Source: Sporomusa sphaeroides DSM 2875
GTDB taxonomy: Bacteria; Bacillota; Negativicutes; Sporomusales; Sporomusaceae
DNA: 64,000 nucleotides
Direction: 5' to 3'
Assembly (NCBI RefSeq): GCF_001941975.2
Contig: NZ_CP146991.1
Location: forward strand, 42,501 to 106,500
The notes beneath the pieces were generated by a model that saw nothing but the letters and a program-made list of their open reading frames with translations, made no database searches and was not told where the DNA came from. Positions within the stretch are counted from its first letter, which is position 1. Each line of letters opens with the position of its first letter. Below are positions 35,066 to 43,721 of the stretch, piece after piece. A program made the translations under genes and the position numbers.

Positions 35066-36694
35066 ATGATGAGTGACGAACAACAAACAGTAATAGAACC
35101 CCGTCCGGCATGGAGCCGGAAAAAAATCGGTTTGCTTATTTTTGCAGTGATTGTACTGGTAGGAGCAAGTCTCTTTCAATTTGCCGCCGGCAAGGTACGG
35201 CAAGTGGCGGAGCAAACGCTGCTGGTACAGGCTAATGAAGCGGTCAATGGCCAAGTCATAGTGGGTGGCATTGATTTGTCAATTTTAGGTTCTGTAGAGG
35301 CCAAGGAAGTCCAGGTGCTGGATGCGGCCGGTAAACTGCTGGCCAAGATCAGCCGGATACAAATCAGTTATAGCTGGAGTGACTTATTGAAAGGACAGCT
35401 GGGGCCGCAGTTGGTGACCGGTGTGGTTGTGGAAAAACCGGAAGTTTGGGTTGTCTATAACCAGGACAAGTTGAATTGGGATGGTTTGCTTAAGACGAAA
35501 CAAGAACAAGAAGAAGCCAGCTTTGCCGGTCTGGTAGAGGTCGAGGGTGGCAAGCTGCATGTGGAAACAGCGTTTTTTGCCAAAACGGTAGACCAGTTAA
35601 CCGGCAATATTGATTTCCGGCAGGCAGACCAGCTCGGTTTTGCCGCCAGCGGCAAAGTGGATGAGACGGCCCTGAAGCTGGGCGGACAATGGGGCAGTCA
35701 AGGCACTTCGGAAATTAATTTGTCCGCAGAAGGCATGGATTTGGCTAAATTGGGCCTGACGTCGGCAGATGATCCCATTCAGTTGACCGGCGGCAGGCTG
35801 GATGAACTGACGGTTAAACTTGGTAAGGATGCTTCAGGCGCGGTACTGCTGCAAACACTGGCAGGACGCTTTTCCGGGATTGCCACAACCGGCGCGCTGG
35901 CATTGACCCAAGGCAGTGCCCGGTTTGAAAAACAGGATAAGGCTATTCAGTTTCTGGATGGACAGGCTTTGTACCGGGGGCAGTCTGTTACCGGAGCCGG
36001 ACGGGTGCTGACAAGTGTGGACGGTACGCAAACACTGGATTTTGCCGTCCAAATGCCGGCCGCAGACCCGGCAGCGCTGGTGCCCAGTCTGAAAACCGGC
36101 GGTATGCTGGCGGCACAGGGGACGATTACCGGCCCGGTTCTGTCGCCGGTGTTGGCCGGCAACTTTACTCTTGGCAGTATCCAGTTTGATGATATTGTTG
36201 TCAACGGTATCACCGGCGCTTTTTCCTATGCGCAGGAGACCATGAAATTACTGACAGCGCATGGTACCTCGCTGGGTGGTTCCGTATCGGCCAGCGGTGA
36301 CATTAACCCCGATACCGAGCAATATTCCCTGTCTGTTTCCGGCAGCGGTCTTGACAGCTCAAAACTGACTGATAAAGATGTTAAAGGTCCCTTGGCCTTT
36401 ACCGGAACGGCCAGCGGCGATGCGGCGGCTGCTGTGGTGCAGGGCAATTTTTCCATTGACAACGGCAAGGCGTACGGCATATCGTTCAGGACTCTGACCG
36501 GCAGCTTTATCAAACAGGGTTCGGCGGCAACCGAAATCGGCAATCTGGTGATCAAGACAGATATAGGAACCTTCTATCCTGAACAATTGAGTCAGAGTGT
36601 GATGGAAAGGCTTCAGGAACGCAAACTGCCGGTCACGAAAGAGGAAGTAAGGGAAGCCGTTACCGACAAACTGATCCAAAAGCTTTTCCGCTAG
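35066..36694 (+). CDS. AsmA-like envelope protein
   Basis: A 542-residue protein anchored by one N-terminal helix (residues ~20-42) after a short cytoplasmic stretch, with the remainder outside. The periplasmic part is a run of beta-strand-like segments rich in Gly, Thr and Val of the AsmA/TamB/YhdP type, e.g. NGQVIVGGIDLSILGSVEAKEV and repeated LTG/QGTITG/SGDIN units. Such proteins are thought to move lipids to the outer membrane, so it fits a diderm Firmicute. Assignment rests on architecture; the substrate is unknown. CGGAGG precedes the ATG. Confidence 0.7.
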   Translation: MMSDEQQTVIEPRPAWSRKKIGLLIFAVIVLVGASLFQFAAGKVRQVAEQTLLVQANEAVNGQVIVGGIDLSILGSVEAKEVQVLDAAGKLLAKISRIQISYSWSDLLKGQLGPQLVTGVVVEKPEVWVVYNQDKLNWDGLLKTKQEQEEASFAGLVEVEGGKLHVETAFFAKTVDQLTGNIDFRQADQLGFAASGKVDETALKLGGQWGSQGTSEINLSAEGMDLAKLGLTSADDPIQLTGGRLDELTVKLGKDASGAVLLQTLAGRFSGIATTGALALTQGSARFEKQDKAIQFLDGQALYRGQSVTGAGRVLTSVDGTQTLDFAVQMPAADPAALVPSLKTGGMLAAQGTITGPVLSPVLAGNFTLGSIQFDDIVVNGITGAFSYAQETMKLLTAHGTSLGGSVSASGDINPDTEQYSLSVSGSGLDSSKLTDKDVKGPLAFTGTASGDAAAAVVQGNFSIDNGKAYGISFRTLTGSFIKQGSAATEIGNLVIKTDIGTFYPEQLSQSVMERLQERKLPVTKEEVREAVTDKLIQKLFR

Positions 36695-36866
36695 TTAGCT
36701 GAAGGCAGTTTCAATCCCAATGAGCTTTAGTCTGATGATATACATAGGCTGGGGAGCTTTATCCGGGAAGAATTGATAAGCCTGCTGGTGACAAGACAAA
36801 ATAGAAGCATTTGCTGCTGCAGGCAGCGTTGAATCAGGTGGGGATAATTCCCCACCTGATTTGCTG

Positions 36867-38764
36867 GTTCGCCCGGCATGGGCAGTAACTTGGCGGTGAA
36901 AGTCCGCTATGGGCATGGTAGTGGGAACCATTAGCTGAACAGCAAGGGTGTCCATCGTGAGGTGGAATCTGAAGGAAGCTGTAGGCAAAATCCTGCACCG
37001 ACGAACAGAAACCGCATATAAGGCATATTTGGAGCGGACGAGTTTGCTAGCCAAAACGAAGTCCAACACTACCCGAACTCCATAGTGTAAATGCGGCGGT
37101 GACATGGGATGAAGGTTACTGTTCTTAACCGGGGAGGTCTTGCAAGGCTTCGAAAGACATCGGCAACCCCATGACACCCGAAGAACCCATGCAGTGATGT
37201 ATGGCTCAATTGCAAGAAGTCAGCAGAGGTCATAGTACCGGTTTTTTTTTTCGGGAAGGACCGAACAATAGTAGTCTTTTGAACGAGGATGGTGAAACAA
37301 TGTTAAGAAAGCAGAAAACGGCGAAAGCTGGCTACCGCTATGAGGGTATGTTGGAAACAGAGAGTAATAACGGAGCGCGGAGCATTGTATCACTTGAACC
37401 CGCAGATAAAGACGGTGCATACAGTTTGCTCGAAGAAATACTGCATAGGGACAATCTCAACGCAGCCTATCTGCGCGTAAAACGAAACGGCGGAGCCCCA
37501 GGCATAGACGGAATGGCAGTAGAAGAAATGTTACCCTATCTAAAAGAACACAAAGAAGAATTGCTGGCAAGCATCCGAGGTGGTTGGTATAAACCAAAAC
37601 CCGTAAGAAGGGTGGAAATACCAAAACCAGATGGAGGAAAGAGAAAACTAGGAGTACCAACGGTAATAGACCGCATGATACAACAAGCAATAGCGCAAGT
37701 ATTGGAGCCAATATTTGAGCCACTCTTTTCTAAAAGCAGCTATGGTTTTCGACCAGGCCGCAATGCTCACCAAGCAATAAAGAAAACCAAAGAATACTAC
37801 AAGGAAGGCTATATTAAAGTAGTAGACATAGACCTAGCAAGCTATTTCGATACGGTGAACCATGACATTTTGATAGATAGAATAAGAGAAGAGGTAAAGG
37901 ACGAACAAGTAATAAAGCTGATACGCAAGTTCCTAAAGAGCGGCGTAATGGTAAACGGCTTAGTCAGTCCGACAAGAGAAGGGACGCCACAGGGAGGCAA
38001 CCTCTCGCCCCTCTTAAGTAACATATACCTTACTGCATTTGACCGAATGCTAGAAAGCAGAGGACATAGGTTCGTAAGGTATGCAGATGACTGTAACATA
38101 TACGTCAAGAGCCAAAGAGCTGCCGAACGAGTAATGACTAGTTGTACTAACTATCTTGAGAAGAAATTAAAACTCAAGGTGAACCAGGAAAAAAGCAAAG
38201 CAGGAAGTCCGTTAAGGTTGAAATTTCTAGGCTTCTCCCTATATAAAACAGGGAAAAGAGTAGGAATACGCCCACATGCCAAGCCAATAGAGAAATTCAA
38301 GAACAAGATTAGGCAACTGACAAGCAGAAAACAAGCCAAGCCAATATCCCTGATTTTAAATAAAATGAGGAAATATACGATAGGATGGCTTGGGTACTAT
38401 TCCATAGCCGAAATGAGTTCAAAGATAAAATCACTGAACGAATGGATACGCAGAAGAATAAGACAAATCTTCTGGAAACAATGGAAGAAACCGTCTGCGA
38501 GATTCGATAATCTTAAACGGCTTGGTATACCAAAGCGGAAGGCCAGAGAATGGGCTTACTCCCGTCTTGGATACTGGCGTATTGCCGATAGTTGGATTCT
38601 GCACAGGTCATTAACAAACGAATACCTCGCATCCATTGGCTATGACGATATAGCCAAAAGATACGAGGTAATGCACTCAAACTATTGAACCGCCGTATAC
38701 CGAACGGTACGTACGGTGGTGTGAGAGGTCGGCTACTCAACTAATGGGTAGCCTCCTACTCGAT
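36867..38764 (+). mobile_element. Group II intron, complete with its reverse transcriptase
   Basis: The 5' end reads GTTCGCCCGGCATGGGC with the AAAGTCCGC element following, a variant of the GTGCG-type start of bacterial group II introns. Domain V-like sequence (GAACCGCCGTATACCGAACG ... GTACGGTGGTG) lies after the ORF, then domain VI with the bulged-A hairpin, and the intron ends CTACTCGAT. The insertion point follows a terminator-like hairpin (AATCAGGTGGGG/CCCCACCTGATT then TTTGCTG), as class C introns prefer. Boundaries are by motif and may be off by a few bases. Confidence 0.85.
37300..38688 (+). CDS. ltrA: Group II intron reverse transcriptase/maturase
   Basis: A reverse transcriptase with all core blocks: PDGGKRKLGVPTVIDRMIQQA, SSYGFRPGRNAHQA, the catalytic FVRYADDCNIYVKS, and GTPQGGNLSPLLSNI, followed by the maturase X domain near the C-terminus (GWLGYYSIAEMSSKIKSLNEW and ARFDNLKRLGI). 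There is no HNH endonuclease domain, so it probably uses single-stranded or hairpin target DNA. I chose the ATG at 37300; the frame is open from an ATG at 37201, but that part overlaps conserved intron RNA sequence. The frame is intact and the element could be active. Confidence 0.93.
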   Translation: MLRKQKTAKAGYRYEGMLETESNNGARSIVSLEPADKDGAYSLLEEILHRDNLNAAYLRVKRNGGAPGIDGMAVEEMLPYLKEHKEELLASIRGGWYKPKPVRRVEIPKPDGGKRKLGVPTVIDRMIQQAIAQVLEPIFEPLFSKSSYGFRPGRNAHQAIKKTKEYYKEGYIKVVDIDLASYFDTVNHDILIDRIREEVKDEQVIKLIRKFLKSGVMVNGLVSPTREGTPQGGNLSPLLSNIYLTAFDRMLESRGHRFVRYADDCNIYVKSQRAAERVMTSCTNYLEKKLKLKVNQEKSKAGSPLRLKFLGFSLYKTGKRVGIRPHAKPIEKFKNKIRQLTSRKQAKPISLILNKMRKYTIGWLGYYSIAEMSSKIKSLNEWIRRRIRQIFWKQWKKPSARFDNLKRLGIPKRKAREWAYSRLGYWRIADSWILHRSLTNEYLASIGYDDIAKRYEVMHSNY

Positions 38765-38846
38765 TGCGGCAACAAGTTGCGGAGAATAGCTGTTAGCTTA
38801 TTGCCGTTATTTTTACTGGGAAGAAAAGAGTTTTAATTTTTTCCGT

Positions 38847-38999
38847 ATGCCGGCATCCCCTTGGGAAACACTACATAATAACGAAAACACGGCTTGCAAC
38901 GAGCCTTTGGCAACGGTGGAAGTCGATGTTGATCCTGCTCTTAAGAAAGTTATACTTTCTGTTGGGGCACTAACCATTTCAGGGGGTGAAAGGTTATGA
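38847..38999 (+). CDS. 50-residue hypothetical protein overlapping the AAA ATPase gene
   Basis: An open frame of 50 codons from ATG 38847 to TGA 38999. Its stop overlaps the ATG of the next gene (ATGA), the arrangement of coupled translation. The second half, EPLATVEVDVDPALKKVILS plus VGALTISGGERL, has the composition of a folded domain with alternating strands. No strong ribosome site is seen before the ATG, and the frame stays open upstream to ~38790, close to the intron's 3' edge. I do not recognise a family. It may be a real small partner or the tail of a gene cut by the intron. Confidence 0.45.
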   Translation: MPASPWETLHNNENTACNEPLATVEVDVDPALKKVILSVGALTISGGERL

Positions 39000-40300
39000 T
39001 GAATCTATATTACCGGCTTATCCGTCACAACGGTAATCAGGATCTGTTCCGGGTTGTCGAAATGTCGGTGGCGGCCCTCTTGCATGAACGGCCTTTTCAT
39101 ATTCAGGCAGAAGGCTTGCGCGGCACAGGCAAGACCACCATTATGCGGGCAGCACGGGAACTGCTGCCGCCCATTACCCGGATAAAGGGCTGCCTGTACA
39201 ATTGCCACCCTGCAATGCCGCATTGCCCCTTTCATCGCCGGTTGTCACAGGAAGAGATTGCGCTGTTGGGGACAGAGGAAATTCCCCGGCCGTTTCTGGA
39301 GATATCGCAGGCAGCCAAGTTAGGAACTGTTGTTGGCAGTATCGACCTTGCGAATTTGACCAATCCGGCCAATCCCCTGGCGGCACTTTTGCCTGGCACC
39401 ATTCCCCAGGCCCACCGGGGCATTATTTTTATTGATGAAATCAACCGTTTGGCCGATACGGCCCCGGAACTGGCCGATGTTTTGTTAGATGTTATGGGGA
39501 CGCGGCCGGGGCGGGTACAGATTGAAGAACCGGGCTTGCCGGTCGTTGAGCTGCCGGTAACGGTCAGTATTTGGGCGGCTTCCAATCCGGATGAAGATCC
39601 CGGCCCGCTGAGCCGGATCAGAAAACAGCTGGCAGACCGGTTTGACGTAACGGTCGTTATGGGGCGGCCGGACAATTGCCAGGCTGTTGTTGACATATTG
39701 GCAGGCAAAAGCCGGGAGCAGCCGGTGGCCGGGAATATCGGTCAGCTGTCAGGCAGTTTGGATGCTGTCGAAGTGAGCCCGGAGGTAAGGCTGATATTGG
39801 GGAAAATATATCTGGATTTTGGCCTGGAGAGCCTCCGCAGTGTGGCGGCTATGGAGACCGCAAGCTGTCTGGCAGCTTTGCTGGCAGGACGTTCCACCGC
39901 CGGTATTGCTGAGCTAACGCAGGTAGCACCGCTGGCGTTGGCACACCGGGTCAACGCCGGCACCATTGATGCCATTATGGGTTATCTTAACAGCCTGACC
40001 GGCGGGCAGGAAAGCGGGCAGGCCCCTGTGGCAGAAGGCGCTGAACAGGGAGCCTTCCGGGAAATATCCCCGTGGGTGGCTTGGTGGGTGGCTTGTAAAC
40101 GGCGGCTGACGGCCTGGCTTCAGAGCCTGCCTCATTTACCAGCAGCCGGTATCAGTGGCGATGCCCAGGGTGGAGAAGGGAACGCCCGGATTGTCGATCC
40201 GCTGAAAACCACGATTATTGCACCGCCCAAACCGGCTTTGCCTATTTCTCAATTGCCGGATGAGCAGCTTGTGACCAGGGAACCCAAGCAACATGGGTGA
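38996..40300 (+). CDS. AAA+ ATPase, magnesium-chelatase I subunit-like
   Basis: A 434-residue AAA+ protein related to ChlI/BchI. Walker A GLRGTGKTT is at 40-48, a cysteine/histidine cluster CLYNCHPAMPHCPFH at ~66-80, Walker B IIFIDEIN near 145, sensor WAASNPDEDPGPLS and arginine finger region KQLADRFDV near 210. The cysteine cluster and a ~90-residue Pro/Gly-rich tail are not usual for ChlI. It overlaps the VWA gene by eight bases. No large ChlH/CobN-type chelatase subunit is near, so the metal and the target are unknown. Confidence 0.8.
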   Translation: MMNLYYRLIRHNGNQDLFRVVEMSVAALLHERPFHIQAEGLRGTGKTTIMRAARELLPPITRIKGCLYNCHPAMPHCPFHRRLSQEEIALLGTEEIPRPFLEISQAAKLGTVVGSIDLANLTNPANPLAALLPGTIPQAHRGIIFIDEINRLADTAPELADVLLDVMGTRPGRVQIEEPGLPVVELPVTVSIWAASNPDEDPGPLSRIRKQLADRFDVTVVMGRPDNCQAVVDILAGKSREQPVAGNIGQLSGSLDAVEVSPEVRLILGKIYLDFGLESLRSVAAMETASCLAALLAGRSTAGIAELTQVAPLALAHRVNAGTIDAIMGYLNSLTGGQESGQAPVAEGAEQGAFREISPWVAWWVACKRRLTAWLQSLPHLPAAGISGDAQGGEGNARIVDPLKTTIIAPPKPALPISQLPDEQLVTREPKQHG

Positions 40301-41978
40301 TCGATTGAGGGCTTCTTTGGAACAGTTGCCCTTGGGGCGTTTGGACCAGGCGGCAGCTGTTGTCAGTCAGGCAATTGCGGCAGGCCAGGGGGTACGGCTG
40401 GGGCAAAGCGCGGTGCTGAGTACGAAGGTCCATGCTTTTCAGCCCCGCTGCCCTGAACATGTCCAGATATTAATAAACAGCGATGCCGGTCAGGTCTTTT
40501 ATCAACGCCAGGACGAAGGGGCTGTCTGGCATCTTGATATTTTCCATCAGTGTGGCAGGGTGGATCATCGACAGGCGGCCCGGCATCTTTGTCAGGCTAT
40601 TGCTGTGTATAACGCCTGCGCCGCCAATCAGACAGAGCTGGCTTGCCGGGGGGCAGTTAATCCGGCGTTGCTGGATATTCAGACGGCAACCGGCGGCGGC
40701 AGAATTACCGGCAGCCTGCAGGGCGGGAAAAAACGATCTGTGCGCCGTGCACATGAGAATCACGTTCACGTGGCGCTAAGCATACCTCCTGATGAACTGC
40801 CATGTTTGTTTTATATTGTAGCAGCCGCTGAGGCGGCGGTTGCCGAATCAGGTCTGGAACTCCGGTGCAATGAAGGTATTTCGCATGTCGATTCGACAGA
40901 TAGCCTGGCAGATATTAGCCCTTATACTGATCAGACCGATTCCCTGCTTGTCGGTAAACCACCGGCAGGACAAACCGGGCAGGAGGCTGCGTGTACCAGC
41001 GAGGCTGTTCCAAGCCGACCACCACCGGACAGCACTGGTTCACCGGCAGTACCGCCGCACAAGCAACAATTATCCGCAGGCGGCAAAGGCCAGACGCTTG
41101 TTGTTGTAAAGGAAGCCGGGATACCGGCAAGAGACCGGCAGGCTGCACCGCCGCTTGCTAAGGGCGCTTTTCCTGGTTTTTGCGCTCCCGGTCTGCATGA
41201 CAGTTTGAGGCAGGCAGTACATAACGTACGGAGCAAGGCCGGGCCGATACCGGGTACGCGTACCCTTTTCTATAATCAGGCGGCAGGCAGGAACACAAGC
41301 GCTTCCCTGCCGTTTTCCGCCGGGGTTGATGTGGCTGCTACGGTAAGTGCGGCAGCCGCCCGCCTGCTTGCCGACGGCATGACCGGACGGCTGCAGATTA
41401 GTCCGGCAGATCTCCGGTTTGTTGGTCGGCGGCCCGGACGGGGGAGTGATATCTGCCTGTTGGTTGATAGTAGTGGCAGCATGGCAGGTTTCAGGCTTCA
41501 GGCAGCCCGGTATGTGGCCGGGGAACTTAGCCGTTATGGCTGCAGCCGGCTTAGTTTGGTGACTTTTCAGGATAACCGGGCAGATCTGATTGTACCGTTT
41601 ACTGCCGGTAGGCAAACTGTTCTTAGCGCTTTTGATACCATTACGACCTTTGGGGCTACGCCGCTGGCTTTGGGCATTCGCCGTTCGCTGGCCTATATTG
41701 CGGAGCAACAGGCCCGCAAGCCGCTGCTGGTACTTGTTACCGACGGGATACCCAGCCGGAAATACGAGGAGGCAGTAAATCCGCTGACAGATGCGCTGGC
41801 GGCTGCCGTTGAGCTGAAACAGGCTAATTGTGCTTTTTTATGTATTGGTCTTGATGCAGATGAGGGTTTTCTCAAAAAACTGGCAGATACAGCCGGTGGT
41901 GTCAGCTATATTTTTACTGAGCTCGAAAAACAGCTGAGCAGCCCGGGACAGGCAACAGATGATTCTTCGAGACAATGA
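40293..41978 (+). CDS. VWA-domain protein, magnesium-chelatase D subunit-like, with a distinct N-terminal domain
   Basis: A 561-residue protein. The C-terminal ~190 residues are a von Willebrand A domain with an intact metal site: DSSGS at 392-396 and later TDGIPS. The middle (~220-330) is Pro/Gln-rich linker. The first ~200 residues are not the AAA module normally found in ChlD but a Cys/His-containing region (RCPEHVQILIN, DIFHQCGRVDHRQAARHLC, HENHVHVALSIPPDE). It is paired with the AAA gene and probably forms a ring-plus-VWA machine with it. Confidence 0.75.
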   Translation: MGDRLRASLEQLPLGRLDQAAAVVSQAIAAGQGVRLGQSAVLSTKVHAFQPRCPEHVQILINSDAGQVFYQRQDEGAVWHLDIFHQCGRVDHRQAARHLCQAIAVYNACAANQTELACRGAVNPALLDIQTATGGGRITGSLQGGKKRSVRRAHENHVHVALSIPPDELPCLFYIVAAAEAAVAESGLELRCNEGISHVDSTDSLADISPYTDQTDSLLVGKPPAGQTGQEAACTSEAVPSRPPPDSTGSPAVPPHKQQLSAGGKGQTLVVVKEAGIPARDRQAAPPLAKGAFPGFCAPGLHDSLRQAVHNVRSKAGPIPGTRTLFYNQAAGRNTSASLPFSAGVDVAATVSAAAARLLADGMTGRLQISPADLRFVGRRPGRGSDICLLVDSSGSMAGFRLQAARYVAGELSRYGCSRLSLVTFQDNRADLIVPFTAGRQTVLSAFDTITTFGATPLALGIRRSLAYIAEQQARKPLLVLVTDGIPSRKYEEAVNPLTDALAAAVELKQANCAFLCIGLDADEGFLKKLADTAGGVSYIFTELEKQLSSPGQATDDSSRQ

Positions 41979-42015
41979 AACAGAGAACCCTGTAGCAAGC
42001 GGGTTCTCTGTTTTT
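41978..42015. terminator. Bidirectional terminator
   Basis: AAACAGAGAACCC and GGGTTCTCTGTTT form a 13-bp stem with flanking T/A runs, between convergent genes. Confidence 0.9.
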
Positions 42016-42028
42016 ACATAGGCTGTGA

Positions 42029-43681
42029 TTATACTTTTATCTTGACATTAATGCTTAGCGCAGCCGCCAGTTCCCGGACGGGAACTAATAACTGCCCATT
42101 TTGCTTATAGGGGGCCTGCGGGAGGAGTGTGGTTTTGCCATTGACTGCCATCGCAGGCTGGCCGGCAGTCAGGGTGGCTTTGTTTTGTCCGGCGGTAAAG
42201 GTAACGGTATCGCCTGTCTGTTCAATACCGGTGGCAAGCGCATCGGCGGCTGCGATGGCCGGCAGGAAAAGCAGCTGCGTTTTGCCGGCTTTCATTACTG
42301 CGGCAGGAACTCCAAGCGCTATTTTGCGATTATTTACGGTAACAAAAACAGCATTGTCCTTTGTCTTGATTTGCTTGGCACTGCTTTTGCCTTTGGGGGC
42401 AAAAGCCTCAAACAATGTTTTGGCGATGGTGTTTTCTACACTGTAGAAGGGGTTGGCATTGGTCAGGTTGGCGCCATTGACCATAAACACTATGCCAAGG
42501 TTGCTTTCCGGGTCATAATAGGCATCACCTGACAGGCCGTAAGCTTCACCGGAGTGACCGAGCAGGCGTCTGCCTGGTACTAAGTCGTCAGTTATATGGA
42601 AGTTGAGCCCTTTTTGTTTATAAAAACCGTCCATGCTATTGCCAAACCACTGCATGCTATGCATCAGGTCGGCAGTATCTGCTGTAAGGATACGGGTGCG
42701 CTTATACACACCGCCATTCATATGGGCCTGCATAAACTTGGCCAAATCGGTGGAACTGGAGCGCAGACCGCCGGCCGGGGAGCGGCCAAGCGCACTGCCC
42801 AGGGGTGCTGTAATTGCTGTTGGTGCAGGCTTAGTACCGTTATAATTATCCCTGGTTGGGCGGAAGCTGGTCAAGTTTGCCGACGGGCGGTACAATACGG
42901 CAATGTTCTGCCAGTTTTTGATATTGGCAGGCTCAAAACCGGCATCCATAGTAAGGGGCTTGAAAATATATCTGGCACAGTAGGTATCAAAAGGCAGGCC
43001 CGAGATTTTTTCAACAAGCGAACCGACAATGCCTGTGCCAAAGTTGGAATAACTAAATTGTGAGCCTGGGGCATAACCGGCAAAGGTTGCCCGGGTATAA
43101 TACCGGCCGCCGGGAACCAGCAGATCTTTGATATCGATGGTTTGCAGCAGTTCAGGGTTGTTTTCGACAATACTGTTATACATGCCGCTATCGGTGATGC
43201 TGGAAGTATGAGTAAGCAGCTGCCTGAAGGTGATATTGGCGGCAGGATAATACGGATTGCGGACCGGGTAGCCAAGATAGCTGCCAATATCGTCATCAAG
43301 GTCGAATTTTCCCTGGTCGTAGAGTTGCATTAGCGCGGTGGCGGTGATCATCTTGGAAATGGAAGCTGCCCGGAATAGCGTATCTGCCGTTACCTCACGG
43401 CCGGTATTAAGGTCAGCCCAACCGTAGCCGCCACTCCAGATCAGTTTATTATCTTTGAACACCGCAGCCGAAAGGCCGACAACTTTATGTGCTTCCATGG
43501 CTGCCAGCAGCCTTTTATCCAGTGCTGTTGGCTTGGCCGGTTGTTTATAGGGCTGCAAGGCAAAATAGCCGGGCGGCGGTTCCGGCTGACTGGCCAGAGC
43601 CGGCTGGGCTAACAGGCTCAAAACCAAGGTGATGCCGGCCAGAGCCACCGGAACAAGTTGTAAAAAGCGGATTGGGAACAT
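42029..43681 (-). CDS. Exported serine hydrolase, beta-lactamase class C/AmpH type
   Basis: A 550-residue secreted protein: signal peptide (~1-30, ending PALASQ), a serine beta-lactamase-like domain (~55-400) with the nucleophile motif SISK (in FRAASISKMITA), the YSN motif (FSYSNFG) and an HSG near the end (LLGHSGEAYG). The C-terminal ~60 residues resemble a copper-amine-oxidase-N-type/stalk segment (NGQLLVPVRELAAAL) common in envelope proteins of these bacteria. It likely acts on D-Ala peptides of the wall rather than on antibiotics; this is a family guess. Same direction as the amidase upstream. Confidence 0.87.
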   Translation of the reverse strand: MFPIRFLQLVPVALAGITLVLSLLAQPALASQPEPPPGYFALQPYKQPAKPTALDKRLLAAMEAHKVVGLSAAVFKDNKLIWSGGYGWADLNTGREVTADTLFRAASISKMITATALMQLYDQGKFDLDDDIGSYLGYPVRNPYYPAANITFRQLLTHTSSITDSGMYNSIVENNPELLQTIDIKDLLVPGGRYYTRATFAGYAPGSQFSYSNFGTGIVGSLVEKISGLPFDTYCARYIFKPLTMDAGFEPANIKNWQNIAVLYRPSANLTSFRPTRDNYNGTKPAPTAITAPLGSALGRSPAGGLRSSSTDLAKFMQAHMNGGVYKRTRILTADTADLMHSMQWFGNSMDGFYKQKGLNFHITDDLVPGRRLLGHSGEAYGLSGDAYYDPESNLGIVFMVNGANLTNANPFYSVENTIAKTLFEAFAPKGKSSAKQIKTKDNAVFVTVNNRKIALGVPAAVMKAGKTQLLFLPAIAAADALATGIEQTGDTVTFTAGQNKATLTAGQPAMAVNGKTTLLPQAPYKQNGQLLVPVRELAAALSINVKIKV

Positions 43682-43721
43682 GGATAAGCCTCCTTATGCA
43701 TTGCGAATAGGTATCCCGGCA

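Noticed and set aside
36695-36866. Possible cobalamin riboswitch before the intron
   Set aside because: A few purine-rich segments recall it, but no B12 box or the expected helix order is present, and the nearest gene gives no support.
37201-37299. 33 extra N-terminal codons for the intron reverse transcriptase
   Set aside because: The stretch coincides with conserved intron RNA sequence and a run of T; the better start is at 37300, though translation from 37201 is not excluded.
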